Shown here: piece by piece, positions 24,928-34,929 of the stretch
How the letters are laid out: every line of letters starts with the position of its first letter
Numbering within the stretch: the stretch's first letter is position 1
Source of the DNA: Clostridia bacterium
GTDB taxonomy: Bacteria; Bacillota; Clostridia; Lachnospirales; Bianqueaceae
Length of the DNA: 64,000 nucleotides
Assembly: GCA_900764045.1 (NCBI GenBank)
Contig: CAAFMN010000027.1
Location: 119,354 to 183,353, forward strand
Direction of reading: 5' to 3'
Notes under the pieces: generated by a model
Told to the model about the DNA's origin: nothing
What the model saw: only the letters and a program-made list of their open reading frames with translations
Databases searched by the model: none
Translations under genes and position numbers: made by a program

Positions 24928-26336
24928 TGATTGGATTTTTTACGGAGATCTCCAAATATGTCAATGTGCTGCTGGTGGCGGTCTTTGCCATCAGCGGCCT
25001 GTATGCGGTTTTGAATAAGAAGATCACACGCAGAGCCTTCGGGGATTTCTGCGCGTACCAGAGAGTGGTGATCCTGCTGTTCAATCTGGAGTCGGCTGTC
25101 CTGATCTTTTTTAATGAACTGGGCGGCGGCCGGACCATCGAATTCTTAAGGATGTTCGCGATTGCGTGGGCAGCCTTTCTTGTGCTGTCCATTACGATGA
25201 ATACCCTTCATAAGGGCAGCAATAAAATTCTGACCAACAGTATTATTTTTCTGCTGAGCGTAGGGATCGTCATGCTGTGGAGAATCCGACCGGAGAGCTG
25301 TATTCGGCAGATCTGGTGGATTGTAGTGTCGGTTGTGGTGATCAATGTGGTAATGCTGATCCTGCGCTGCCGATGGGTGTACCAGATTCCGTGGTGGGTC
25401 TGGTCGCTGGCGGCGCTGGGCTTGGTTGTGCTGCCGTTTATTTTCCCATCTCCGGAGAACGGCTCCCTGAACTGGGTGGATATCCACGGGATCACCTTCC
25501 AGCCGTCGGAGCTGATCAAGCCGGTTTTGGTGTTTTTGTTGTCCGTACTTTACATCCGCAAGAACAAGATCAGCTCGATTCTGATCGGAGGCGCGATCGT
25601 CGGTGCGCTGTCTCTGGTACTGTTGGCCCAGAATGATTTGGGAATGATCCTGATTTTCTGCAGCATGTTCCTGCTTATGACGTATGACTACACGCAGAGA
25701 GGATGGATTCTGATCGGCGGAGTTCTGGGAGTCCTGGTATGCGGATTTCTGGCGTATCGGCTGGTGGGACATGTACGGACCCGTGTGGATATCTGGCTGG
25801 ATCCATGGTCCGATATTGACAGCGGCGGATATCAGATCGCGCAGTCACTCTTTGCCATCGTTGGAGGAAAGTTCTTTGGAACCGGACTCTATCAGGGGAT
25901 GCCCTATTATATTCCGGAGGGCTGGACGGATATGATCTTCGCGGGAATCTGCGAAGAATTCGGCAGTATTTTCGGAGCGCTGACAGTGATGATCTATCTG
26001 CTCATGTCACTGATGATGTTTAATCTGGTAAGCCGTTATGAGAACCGTCTGCGGAGAAATATAGCGATGGCCTGCAGTATTATCACCGGAATCCAGACGA
26101 TTCTGATCATCGGAGGCGTAATCAAGATGCTGCCCCTGACGGGCGTTACGCTGCCGTTTATCAGCTATGGAGGAACTTCGCTGCTGTCCATGTTTATCAT
26201 CATGGGAATCGTGCAGGAATTGTTCCGCAGCCGGAGTCAGACCGAGAGGAGAGTTAGAGAATATGAAGAAAGAAAACGAGAAGAAGAAAAAGCGGCCACC
26301 GTCGGTGCCTTCCGATTCGATGAACCCGGATTCTGA
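24924..26336 (+). CDS. FtsW/RodA/SpoVE family lipid II polymerase
   Basis: 470-aa polytopic SEDS protein that polymerises glycan strands from lipid II together with a class B PBP. Ten to twelve hydrophobic helices. Family segments: WVDIHGITFQPSELIKPVLV, LAQNDLGMILIF, and the C-terminal LPLTGVTLPFISYGGTSLL. It overlaps the U32 gene by 4 nt and the transpeptidase gene by 74 nt, which fits a SEDS-bPBP pair. Rod elongation (RodA-like) or division (FtsW-like) cannot be told from sequence. Confidence 0.92.
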   Translation: MMIGFFTEISKYVNVLLVAVFAISGLYAVLNKKITRRAFGDFCAYQRVVILLFNLESAVLIFFNELGGGRTIEFLRMFAIAWAAFLVLSITMNTLHKGSNKILTNSIIFLLSVGIVMLWRIRPESCIRQIWWIVVSVVVINVVMLILRCRWVYQIPWWVWSLAALGLVVLPFIFPSPENGSLNWVDIHGITFQPSELIKPVLVFLLSVLYIRKNKISSILIGGAIVGALSLVLLAQNDLGMILIFCSMFLLMTYDYTQRGWILIGGVLGVLVCGFLAYRLVGHVRTRVDIWLDPWSDIDSGGYQIAQSLFAIVGGKFFGTGLYQGMPYYIPEGWTDMIFAGICEEFGSIFGALTVMIYLLMSLMMFNLVSRYENRLRRNIAMACSIITGIQTILIIGGVIKMLPLTGVTLPFISYGGTSLLSMFIIMGIVQELFRSRSQTERRVREYEERKREEEKAATVGAFRFDEPGF

Positions 26337-27744
26337 TCAGCCCAAGATCTATACTTCACGTTATAAAAAGTCTGAAAAGGTACTGAAGAGCTGCTTTATC
26401 GCATGCTTTATCCTGCTGGCGCTCTGGCTCCTTAAGATCATCGTGCTGGATAGTGTTACGATCTCTGCCAATGCGTATAATCCAAGACTGCGTGCGACAG
26501 AGTCTCGCTATATCCGAGGCTCCATATTGGATCGGAATGGGAAGGCGCTGGCGCGTGAGGTGCAGGCGGAGGATGGAAGCTACTACAGAACCTATCCTTA
26601 CGGAAGCGCGCTGGGATTGGTGACCGGATATTCGGACCAGTCCAAAAGCGGTCTGGAGCTTAAGATGAATTCGTATCTGCTGTCGGCCGGTTCCTTTACC
26701 GATATGATCAATTACTGGATCCTGGATAAGACGATTCCCGGCTGTGATGTAGTGACGACAATCGACGGAGAACTCTCGCAGTACGCGTATGACCGCCTGG
26801 GTGACTTCAATGGTGTTGTCATTGTGACAGAAGCCGATACGGGGCGTCTGATCACGTTGGTCAGCAAGCCGTATTATGATCCCAACACCGTGATGGAGGA
26901 ATGGGACGTTCTGATGGAGGACGAAAACAACCCATTCTTTGACCGGGCGGCACAGGGTCTGTACCCGCCTGGCTCAACCTTTAAGATGATCACAAGCCTT
27001 GCATGGTACCGCTCTCAGAACTATACGACGGATTACCACTATACATGCAGCGGGGTTGAGTACTTTAATAATTACGATCTGGCCTGTATCGGCGGATCGG
27101 TGCATGGAGAGCTGGATATTCAGGATGCCTTTGCGTATTCCTGCAATACGTTCTTCGCGACACTGGGCAATCGGATCGGCGCGCAGCAGCTGATCCGGAC
27201 GATGGAGAGCGTTGGTTTCGGTAAGAAACTGGACTTTATCCTTCCGTCCAGCACATCCCAGTACGGCTTGACCAAGGACGCTACCGAGGATGAGATTGCC
27301 GCGACCGCCATCGGACAGGGAGAGACGGAGATGACGCCGCTGCTGTTGAACCGCCTGACCTGTGCCGTTGCCAATCAGGGCAAGGTCTATGCGTATGAGA
27401 TGGTGGACAAGGTGCTCAATCAGGATGGAACCGTGAAGAAGCAGTACCTCCCGGAGAAGCCGGAACAGCTGATTACGGAAGAGGAGGCAGCGTATCTTCA
27501 GGACCTGATGGAGGGCGTGACGGAGTATGGTACGGCGATGAACCTGTCCTGGCTGGGAATTCCGGCTTATGGCAAGACCGGTACGGCGGAAAATGCTTCC
27601 GGTGTGGATCATTCCTGGTTCACGGGATATGTCGTTCCGGAAGAGGGCAGTCCGATCGCGATTACGGTTCTGGTAGAGCAGTCCGGCGGACGGCTGTATG
27701 CTTCTTCCGTCGCGACCGATGTGTTATGGACGCTTTTCAACTGA
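26263..27744 (+). CDS. Class B penicillin-binding protein (transpeptidase)
   Basis: 493 aa. Basic cytoplasmic start, one membrane anchor (about residues 43-65, CFIACFILLALWLLKII), a small pedestal domain, and a transpeptidase domain with PGSTFKM (active Ser), YSCNTFF (SxN) and GKTGTAEN (KTG). Cross-links peptidoglycan and is the partner of the adjacent SEDS polymerase. An in-frame start exists ~96 nt earlier, but the sequence before 26263 lacks family similarity and GAGAGGAGAG lies just upstream of this ATG. Confidence 0.92.
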   Translation: MKKENEKKKKRPPSVPSDSMNPDSDQPKIYTSRYKKSEKVLKSCFIACFILLALWLLKIIVLDSVTISANAYNPRLRATESRYIRGSILDRNGKALAREVQAEDGSYYRTYPYGSALGLVTGYSDQSKSGLELKMNSYLLSAGSFTDMINYWILDKTIPGCDVVTTIDGELSQYAYDRLGDFNGVVIVTEADTGRLITLVSKPYYDPNTVMEEWDVLMEDENNPFFDRAAQGLYPPGSTFKMITSLAWYRSQNYTTDYHYTCSGVEYFNNYDLACIGGSVHGELDIQDAFAYSCNTFFATLGNRIGAQQLIRTMESVGFGKKLDFILPSSTSQYGLTKDATEDEIAATAIGQGETEMTPLLLNRLTCAVANQGKVYAYEMVDKVLNQDGTVKKQYLPEKPEQLITEEEAAYLQDLMEGVTEYGTAMNLSWLGIPAYGKTGTAENASGVDHSWFTGYVVPEEGSPIAITVLVEQSGGRLYASSVATDVLWTLFN

Positions 27745-27776
27745 AAAATCCTTGTAAATTATTACGAAAAAGTTAC

Positions 27777-27800
27777 AATCGTTACGAAAAAACGATTTTT
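27777..27800 (+). terminator. Terminator after PBP gene
   Basis: AATCGT and ACGATT pair around an A-rich loop, followed by TTTTTT. Short stem, so moderate strength. Confidence 0.5.
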
Positions 27801-27803
27801 TGG

Positions 27804-27832
27804 TTGACATAAGAGAGTAAAAATGGTAAGAT
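27804..27832 (+). promoter_or_regulatory. Promoter of the autolysin gene
   Basis: TTGACA (27804-27809), 17-nt spacer, TAAGAT (27827-27832). Confidence 0.78.
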
Positions 27833-27862
27833 AGGGGTTATGAGATGAAAGGAGGATTCAGA

Positions 27863-30616
27863 TTGAGAAACAGACTGCAAAAGATAACAGTATGGCTGCT
27901 TGCCATGCTGATGGTTATAGGATCTGTACCGGCCGTAATGGCGGCGGAGACCACGGATTCCGAGGAAACCCGCGGAGTGGTCTGGGTGGAGTCGGACAGC
28001 TACCTGAATGTACGCAGCGGCCCAGGGGTAACGTATCCCACGGCGGGACGGCTGGGACCCAGTGAAATGGTTACGGTCCTCGGCGTAGAGATGGACGCGG
28101 ACGGCGTAGCCTGGTATCAGATTCTTTCGGACAGCGGTGTTTCCGGTTATGTCCATTCAGAGTATATTCATATCCAGGGCGGCGAGACGATCGACACGCC
28201 GGATGATATGGATTTTGAAGCGCAATTGGACGCGCAGGGCTTTCCGGAGAGCTATAAGGCCAGACTCAGAAGCTTGCATGAGGAGTATCCCAACTGGGTA
28301 TTTCTGGCGCAGTACACGGGGCTTGATTGGAACAAGGCGGTAGAGGCGGAGTCCCTCCAGGGACGGAATCTGGTATATTATACGGTAGCGGATTCCTGGA
28401 AGTCCTATGCTGAGGGAGCCTACAATCCGGTATCTCGTTCCTGGAAGGGCTATGACGGAGAATCCTGGATCTGCGCATCCAAGGAGATTGTAGCGTATTT
28501 TCTGGACCCGAGAAATTTCCTGGATCATACGAGCGTATTCCAGTTTGAGCAGCTTTCCTATCAGGAGAATGCCCATACGATCGAGGGTGTAGAGAATATT
28601 ATCAAGGGCTCCTTTATGGACGGCAAGAGCTTTACGGCATATGACGGCAAGAATTATACCTATGCACAGGCACTTATGAAGGCGGCAGAGGTGAGCGAGG
28701 TCAGTCCGTTCTATCTAGCGTCCCGGGTACTGTCCGAGCAGGGCGTTTCCGGTTCTGTACTGTCTTCCGGTACGTATAAGGGCTTTGAGGGAATTTATAA
28801 TTTCTTCAATATCGGAGCCTATACGGCCAACGGATACAGCGCAATCTATAATGGATTTGCCTACGCCTCGGCATCGGGAAGTTATCAGCGCCCGTGGAAT
28901 GATCCGCTGAAGGCGCTTTCCGGCGGCGCGGAGTATCTTGCGCAGGATTATATCCGGTACGGACAGGATACCATGTATCTGCACAAATTTGACGTGGTTG
29001 ACGGCGGCAACGGGTATTACATACATCAGTATATGACGAACATACAGGCTCCTTCGGCAGAGGCCGTATCCTATAAGGCAGCCTATACCAAAGAGATGCT
29101 GGACAGTACTCTGACCTTCAAGATTCCGGTATATGACAACATGCCGGAGACACCGACGGCAATGCCTTCTCTGGATGTGAACGGCAACGATCTGCTGGAT
29201 GCCATCATCGTCAACGGGCAGACGGCCAAGGGATTCGGCGCCTATATCACGGACTACAGCCTGAAACTGGATCCTTCGGTTCAGGAGCTCGATATTGAGG
29301 TCAAGACCAACGACGCCAACGCTAAGGTCAGCGGCGTGGGCCGCGTGGCGGTTCCCGCGGGCGACAGCGCGACACTGACGATCACCGTTACGGCAACCAA
29401 CGGCGACAGCAAGGAGTATTCTCTGCATATCATAAAGCAGGCAGGCGGAGACGGCATCCCGGATTCCGGACAGGAGCAGCCGGATGTGACGGATGATATC
29501 AGCAAATATCCGGTGCTGTCCTATGGCTCGGATAAGAGCGATTATGTCCGCAAGCTCCAGGAGAGATTGAATGAACTGGGATATGATTGCGGAACACCGG
29601 ACGGGATGTTCGGATGGGGAACACATGAAGCCGTTGTAAAGTTCCAGAGCGATCATGGGCTGGAAGCGGACGGCTATGTGGGCCAGAATACCTGGAAGGC
29701 GCTGTATGACGATAATACAACGCCGGATAATCCGGATCAGCCGGACCCCGACAACCCGGACCAGCCGGCTCCCGATAACCCGGATACACCGGACAATCCA
29801 GACACCCCGACAGATCCGAAGGTGGATGTCAGCGGTTATCCTGTGATTTCCTACGGCTCGGCAGACAGCACCTATGTTAAGATGCTGCAGGAGCAGCTGA
29901 ATAAGCTGGGTTATAACTGCGGTACAGCGGACGGTATCTTCGGATCCGGCACGCGCAGTGCCGTCATCCGTTTCCAGAATGATCACGGACTGGATGCCGA
30001 CGGCTATGTAGGCCAGAAGACATGGGACGCGTTGTACAACGGTACAAACACGCCTGATACGCCGGATCCTGATAACCCGGATACACCGGACAAGCCGGAT
30101 ACACCGACAGATCCGAAGGTGGATGTCAGCGGTTATCCCGTGATTTCTTACGGTTCCTCTAACAGTACCTATGTCAAGATGCTGCAGGAGCAGTTGAATC
30201 AGCTGGGGTACAACTGCGGTACGGCAGACGGTCTCTTTGGTTCCGGCACACGCAGCGCTGTGATTCGCTTCCAGAATGATCACGGACTGGATGCCGACGG
30301 CTATGTAGGCCAGAAGACATGGAACGCGCTGTACAATGGTGCAGATACACCGAACACCCCGGATACGCCGGTGAAGCCGACCGTAGATGTCAGTGGTTAT
30401 CCTGTGATTTCCTACGGTTCTTCCAGCAGCACCTATGTGAAGCAGCTGCAGGAATGGCTGAATCAGCTGGGGTACAACTGCGGTACGGTAGACGGGCTCT
30501 TTGGTTCCGGCACACGCAGCGCAGTGATCCGTTTCCAGAGCGCCAATGGACTGGATGCCGACGGCTATGTAGGACAGATGACCTGGAAGGCACTGGCACA
30601 AAAAATCAATTCCTAA
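27863..30616 (+). CDS. Secreted autolysin: SH3 domain, glucosaminidase, four peptidoglycan-binding repeats
   Basis: 917-aa exported cell-wall hydrolase. A signal peptide (ends VMAAE) is followed by a bacterial SH3 domain (SYLNVRSGPGVTYPTAGRLG). Then comes a LytD-type N-acetylglucosaminidase domain (residues ~115-420; catalytic region around ASRVLSEQGVSGS and NFFNIGAY), a cadherin-like beta domain (~440-520), and four PG_binding_1 repeats (DNA at about 29500-29720, 29820-30045, 30115-30345 and 30385-30600). The repeats are joined by linkers of PDNPDTPD type. Start: AAAGGAGG lies inside the longer frame, 7 nt before the TTG at 27863, so the TTG is the likely start, giving a normal signal peptide. 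Repeats 2-4 are nearly identical, which points to recent internal duplication. Confidence 0.88.
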   Translation: MRNRLQKITVWLLAMLMVIGSVPAVMAAETTDSEETRGVVWVESDSYLNVRSGPGVTYPTAGRLGPSEMVTVLGVEMDADGVAWYQILSDSGVSGYVHSEYIHIQGGETIDTPDDMDFEAQLDAQGFPESYKARLRSLHEEYPNWVFLAQYTGLDWNKAVEAESLQGRNLVYYTVADSWKSYAEGAYNPVSRSWKGYDGESWICASKEIVAYFLDPRNFLDHTSVFQFEQLSYQENAHTIEGVENIIKGSFMDGKSFTAYDGKNYTYAQALMKAAEVSEVSPFYLASRVLSEQGVSGSVLSSGTYKGFEGIYNFFNIGAYTANGYSAIYNGFAYASASGSYQRPWNDPLKALSGGAEYLAQDYIRYGQDTMYLHKFDVVDGGNGYYIHQYMTNIQAPSAEAVSYKAAYTKEMLDSTLTFKIPVYDNMPETPTAMPSLDVNGNDLLDAIIVNGQTAKGFGAYITDYSLKLDPSVQELDIEVKTNDANAKVSGVGRVAVPAGDSATLTITVTATNGDSKEYSLHIIKQAGGDGIPDSGQEQPDVTDDISKYPVLSYGSDKSDYVRKLQERLNELGYDCGTPDGMFGWGTHEAVVKFQSDHGLEADGYVGQNTWKALYDDNTTPDNPDQPDPDNPDQPAPDNPDTPDNPDTPTDPKVDVSGYPVISYGSADSTYVKMLQEQLNKLGYNCGTADGIFGSGTRSAVIRFQNDHGLDADGYVGQKTWDALYNGTNTPDTPDPDNPDTPDKPDTPTDPKVDVSGYPVISYGSSNSTYVKMLQEQLNQLGYNCGTADGLFGSGTRSAVIRFQNDHGLDADGYVGQKTWNALYNGADTPNTPDTPVKPTVDVSGYPVISYGSSSSTYVKQLQEWLNQLGYNCGTVDGLFGSGTRSAVIRFQSANGLDADGYVGQMTWKALAQKINS

Positions 30617-30623
30617 ATGACAC

Positions 30624-30660
30624 GGACCGCAGGTAAATCCTGCGGTCCTGTTGTATTTTA
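30624..30660 (+). terminator. Terminator after autolysin gene
   Basis: GGACCGCAGG (30624-30633) and CCTGCGGTCC (30639-30648) form a perfect 10-bp stem with a 5-nt loop, followed by a T-rich tract. Confidence 0.85.
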
Positions 30661-30744
30661 AAACAATGGAAATTTTTTTCATAGATTTATGAATTTAAGG
30701 AAAACTAGGAGAGGAGATGGTATCAGAGAAGGGAGACAGAACAC

Positions 30745-32007
30745 TTGACATTTTTGAAAACGACAGGTATACTGAAACAGAACCCAAGAACGCGGATGTG
30801 GCTTCTGATAGGCACAACAATTCTTGTCTGTGCTATTTTTTTCTGCTTTTTCCTGCGGCATCCAAAGGAAGACGCGCAGGCGGAACTGCCGACGCTCGCG
30901 GAACTTCTGGCGGAGCCGGATGAGAGAAGCGCGCAGGAGCTTCAGCAGCTGTGGGAGAGTTCGGACGCGCAGGGGCAGCAGGAGATGGCGCAGAATCTAT
31001 ACCAGTGGGCACAAGAGAGCCTGCGGCAGTACGCGGCAGGGGAACTTCCGCGTATGGAAGCGGATGCCAGGATTCAATTCCTGCAAGGCTGCGGAGTCCT
31101 GGAGGAGACACAGATTCTGGAGCTAACCCGTAAGAAAAAAGCACTGGACATACAGCTTCGGGCGCAGAGTCTCTACGAGGAGGCGCGGGGGTGGTTTGAC
31201 GAGGGACAGTACCGTCTCGCCAGGGAGAGTGCCGAGATGGTTTCGGAAGACGCGCCGGAATACTATGCGATGGCCGCGGAACTGATTCAGCAATGCGCAC
31301 AGGAAGAAGCCAGACTGGACCAGGAGGCGTGGGAGAAGCAGCGTCAGCAGTACATGTACGCGCTTGCCAAGCTGTGCGGACAGTATACGAGAATGAGCGA
31401 GAATACGGTGGAGAATGTCGGAGATCTGCTGGGAGAGTATGAGACGGTTCTGGCGGAGCTGTGGGAACTCGCGCCGGGCAGCAGCCTGACCCGCGAGGCA
31501 CAGCAGAAGTATCCGCTGACAGAGTGGAAGATCGAGTGCAAGCGGATGATTTTGGAGCAGATTGCCTCCGGCGACTGGAACAAAGAGATGGGATTTGCCC
31601 TGATTCAGGGGCGCGGCAGTATTCCGTACCTGCTGGTGCAGACCGATACACAGGTTGAGATCTACCGGTGGTCGGGAATGAACCACGGATGGGAATCCTA
31701 TGAACGTCCCGAAGAGTATCAGAACGCTGTGTATATGGGGATGGAGACCGCGACCGGAGAGATTCTCTATGTACTGCCGGGACAGGATCAGGAGGAGTAC
31801 TGCTGGCTGGCTCTGACAGCGGAAGGATGGATGGTCAAGGGACAGCTGCAAAGGCAAGGAGACAGCTATACGCTGGATGGCCGGGCGATTTCACAGGAAC
31901 AGTACGAGGCCAATGTAAGAGAATATCAGGAGCGCTGTACAGTCGGTAAGCTCATGAGAATCAACGCACAGACGATCGAGGAGGCGCTCAGTCAATATCA
32001 ATCATAA
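30745..32007 (+). CDS. Membrane-anchored protein of unknown function
   Basis: 420 aa. Basic N-terminus, one transmembrane helix (WLLIGTTILVCAIFFCFFL, residues ~19-37), then an extracytoplasmic Glu/Gln-rich helical region with a TPR-like stretch (SLYEEARGWFDEGQYRLARE) and a C-terminal beta-rich part. I do not recognise the family. The start is uncertain: TTG 30745 has GGGAGA upstream, yet the same TTGACA followed after 17 nt by TATACT (30768-30773) reads as a promoter, which would leave ATG 30796 without a ribosome site. It lies 18 nt before the M16 protease gene. Confidence 0.7.
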   Translation: MTFLKTTGILKQNPRTRMWLLIGTTILVCAIFFCFFLRHPKEDAQAELPTLAELLAEPDERSAQELQQLWESSDAQGQQEMAQNLYQWAQESLRQYAAGELPRMEADARIQFLQGCGVLEETQILELTRKKKALDIQLRAQSLYEEARGWFDEGQYRLARESAEMVSEDAPEYYAMAAELIQQCAQEEARLDQEAWEKQRQQYMYALAKLCGQYTRMSENTVENVGDLLGEYETVLAELWELAPGSSLTREAQQKYPLTEWKIECKRMILEQIASGDWNKEMGFALIQGRGSIPYLLVQTDTQVEIYRWSGMNHGWESYERPEEYQNAVYMGMETATGEILYVLPGQDQEEYCWLALTAEGWMVKGQLQRQGDSYTLDGRAISQEQYEANVREYQERCTVGKLMRINAQTIEEALSQYQS

Positions 32008-32025
32008 CAAAGGAGAATGAAGAGA

Positions 32026-34929
32026 ATGGAACAGGTAAAAGGATATCGCAGTGTCCGCTCCAGCAGGCTGAATGAATTGGGTGCCTGGGGAACGGAGCTG
32101 GTACATGAAAAGAGCGGTGCGAAGATCTGCTGTATTGAAAATCCGGAGGACTCCAATAAGGTGTTCGCGATCACCTTCCGGACCCCGCCGCAGGATGACA
32201 CGGGCGTGGCGCACATTCTGGAGCACAGCGTATTGTGCGGTTCGGAGAAGTTTCCGCTCAAGGATCCTTTTGTGGAGCTGTCGAAGGGATCTGTCAACAC
32301 ATTTTTGAATGCCATGACATTTGAGGATAAGACGATGTATCCGGTAGCCAGCCAGAACGAACGGGACCTGTATCATCTGATGGACGTCTATATGGACGCG
32401 GTGTTCCATCCGAATATTCTGCGGGATCCGCGGATTATGATGCAGGAAGGCTGGCATTATGAGCTGACCAAGCCGGAAGCTCCGGTAACGATCAAGGGCG
32501 TCGTATATAATGAGATGAAGGGCGCGTTCTCTTCTTCGGATACCGTTTTGCGCAGAGAGATCAACCGGGCGCTGTTCGCGGATACGCCCTATGGATATGA
32601 GTCCGGCGGCGCTCCGGAGGCGATTCCGCAGCTGACCCAGGAAAAGTTTCTGGCATTTTACAAAAAGTATTATCATCCGTCCAACAGTTTTATTCTGTTG
32701 TATGGAGACATGAAGATGGAAGAGTATCTGGAGTGGCTGGATACACACTATCTGGGTGAGATGACAGCCCAGGAAGGATACGGACCGGAGCTTTTGCCGG
32801 AGCAGCCCGCTTTCACAGAGCCCCACAGGGTAGAAGCGCCTTATTCGGTGTCTGAGGCACAGGGAGAGAACGACGGCTATCTGTCATATTCCGTAGCGAT
32901 CAAGCCGGAAGAGCCGACAGAGTTCTTCGGAATCGAGATTTTGAAATACATGCTGCTGGACGCGCAGGGCGCACCGGTTAAGAAGGCCCTTACCGATGCC
33001 GGTTTGGGCAAGAACATCTATGGCTATGTGGATACCCGGGCGCATCAGTCCGGCTTTGGAATCGTCGCACAGGGTGCGGATCTGAAGCGTCAGGCAGAAT
33101 TTGAGCAGATCATCCACGACGCACTGGATAAGATTCAGAAGGAAGGCTTCAGCGAAAAACAGAAGCAGGCAGCCATGAACATCATGGAGTTCCGAATCCG
33201 GGAGGGCGAGTACGGAACACTGCCGGCCGGCTTGGTGATCCATATCGCGTATATCATGAATGCATGGCTGTATGGAAAGGATCCCTTTATCTATACCCGC
33301 TTTGACGAGATCTTTGCGGAGCTTCGCGAGAAGGCGGGGCAGGGATATTTTGAGGGTCTGATCCGCAAATATCTGTTGAATAATCCGCATGCGGCGTATG
33401 TGACGCTGCGCCCGGTGATCGATCTTGCCGCGCAGGAGGCGCGCAGTCTCGCGGAGAAGCTGCAGCAGTACAAGGAGTCTCTGAGCGAGGGGGAGAAGGC
33501 TTCTCTCGTCCGGACGACCCAGGAGCTCCTGCAGTATCAGGCTGAAGAGGATCCGCCGGAGATCAAACGCTGCGTTCCGCACCTGTCCATCGCGGATATG
33601 AAAAAGGAAGCGGAGCAGATTGAGACAGAGAGCTTTTCCATGGATGGAACGCCCTGCTGGTATACCGCGGCAGAGTGCAGTCAGATCCTCTATATGCGGG
33701 CTTATCTGGATCTGTCCGGCCTCAGCGCGAGACAGCTGACCTACGCGTCGATTCTGTCCACGGTTCTCGGACAGATGGATACGGAGAATCATACCTACGA
33801 GGACCTGAACAGCGAAATCAATATCCACACCGGCGGCATCAGCTGGAATGTATCGGTGCTGGAGCGTCTGGACGGCAGCTACCGTCCGGAGATCGCGGTC
33901 GCTGCCCGCTGCCTGGAGCCGGAACATGCGGTGATGGCGGAGCTTATGCAGGAGATTCTGCTGAAGACACAGTTCTCGGATACCAAACGCCTGCGGGAGA
34001 TTCTGAACGAAGAGTATACGTCGCTGGAAGAGGAAGTGACGGAGGCAGGACACAGCATCGCTATCCAGCGCGCGCTTTCACACATCAAAGCATCTGCATT
34101 GGCTGCGCAGTATCTGAGCGGAGTCGAGTATATTCAGTTTGTCAAGGATCTTCTGGATCACTTTGATGAAAGGAAGGACGAACTGGTTCGGTCTCTGCAG
34201 GAGGTACGGGAGATTCTGGCGGATCAGAGCCGCCTCAGCATTGCCGGAGGCAGCACCCAGCAGAACCGGGAGACCCTTCTGGAGTGCATGGAAAGCTTCA
34301 AAAAGGCACTGCCTAAGCGGCAGGTGGCCGGAGACCGTGAGAACCATTTTGTACCGGAAAAGTGCAATGAAGGCCTGATCACACCGGGACAGGTGCAGTA
34401 TGTGGTTCAGGAAGGAATCTTTGATGTGCCCTATACAGGCGTGATGCGGGTCGCAAGGCAGATTCTGGGCCTGGAGTATCTCTGGAAGCGTCTGAGAGTC
34501 CAGGGAGGCGCGTACGGCGCGTTCGCGGACTTCAGCCCCTTGGGCATTCTCTACATGGCCTCTTACCGGGATCCCAATCTGGCCTCCACGCTGGAGACCT
34601 ACGCACAGGTCGCGGACTATCTGGAGCATTTCCAGAGCAGCCCGGAGGAGCTGGAAAAGTATGTGATCGGAACCATCGGAGAACTGGATACACCGTTGAC
34701 ACCGGCGCTGCGGATTACTGTGGGCAACAGCCGCGCAAGGATCGGACAGACGGCGCAGAGACTGCAGCAGACGAGAGATCAGGTGCTGGGAACGACGGTG
34801 GAGCAGATTCAGGAGATCGCGACCGCTGTGCGTCAGGCGATGAGCACGAGCTGTATCTGCACCGTCGGCAGCAAGGAAGCCATACAGAAGGAAAAAGACC
34901 GGTTCGACCGGGTATTTGAGGTATTATAA
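32026..34929 (+). CDS. Zinc metalloprotease, M16C (presequence protease) family
   Basis: 967-aa two-lobed protease with inverted zinc motif: AHILEHSVLCG (HxxEH) and a distal Glu in GVVYNEMKGAFSS. The second lobe holds the inactive M16C_associated domain and the late R-Y pair region (RVQGGAYGAF). It degrades peptides in a closed chamber, cytoplasmic here (no signal peptide). AAAGGAG sits 3 nt before an ATG at 32017 and 11 nt before the ATG at 32026, so the latter is taken. Stop and era start share one base (TAATG). Confidence 0.93.
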   Translation: MEQVKGYRSVRSSRLNELGAWGTELVHEKSGAKICCIENPEDSNKVFAITFRTPPQDDTGVAHILEHSVLCGSEKFPLKDPFVELSKGSVNTFLNAMTFEDKTMYPVASQNERDLYHLMDVYMDAVFHPNILRDPRIMMQEGWHYELTKPEAPVTIKGVVYNEMKGAFSSSDTVLRREINRALFADTPYGYESGGAPEAIPQLTQEKFLAFYKKYYHPSNSFILLYGDMKMEEYLEWLDTHYLGEMTAQEGYGPELLPEQPAFTEPHRVEAPYSVSEAQGENDGYLSYSVAIKPEEPTEFFGIEILKYMLLDAQGAPVKKALTDAGLGKNIYGYVDTRAHQSGFGIVAQGADLKRQAEFEQIIHDALDKIQKEGFSEKQKQAAMNIMEFRIREGEYGTLPAGLVIHIAYIMNAWLYGKDPFIYTRFDEIFAELREKAGQGYFEGLIRKYLLNNPHAAYVTLRPVIDLAAQEARSLAEKLQQYKESLSEGEKASLVRTTQELLQYQAEEDPPEIKRCVPHLSIADMKKEAEQIETESFSMDGTPCWYTAAECSQILYMRAYLDLSGLSARQLTYASILSTVLGQMDTENHTYEDLNSEINIHTGGISWNVSVLERLDGSYRPEIAVAARCLEPEHAVMAELMQEILLKTQFSDTKRLREILNEEYTSLEEEVTEAGHSIAIQRALSHIKASALAAQYLSGVEYIQFVKDLLDHFDERKDELVRSLQEVREILADQSRLSIAGGSTQQNRETLLECMESFKKALPKRQVAGDRENHFVPEKCNEGLITPGQVQYVVQEGIFDVPYTGVMRVARQILGLEYLWKRLRVQGGAYGAFADFSPLGILYMASYRDPNLASTLETYAQVADYLEHFQSSPEELEKYVIGTIGELDTPLTPALRITVGNSRARIGQTAQRLQQTRDQVLGTTVEQIQEIATAVRQAMSTSCICTVGSKEAIQKEKDRFDRVFEVL

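Noticed and set aside
29700..30400. CRISPR array or minisatellite
   Set aside because: The repeated DNA is coding and in frame, and forms the peptidoglycan-binding repeats and Pro/Asp linkers of the autolysin.
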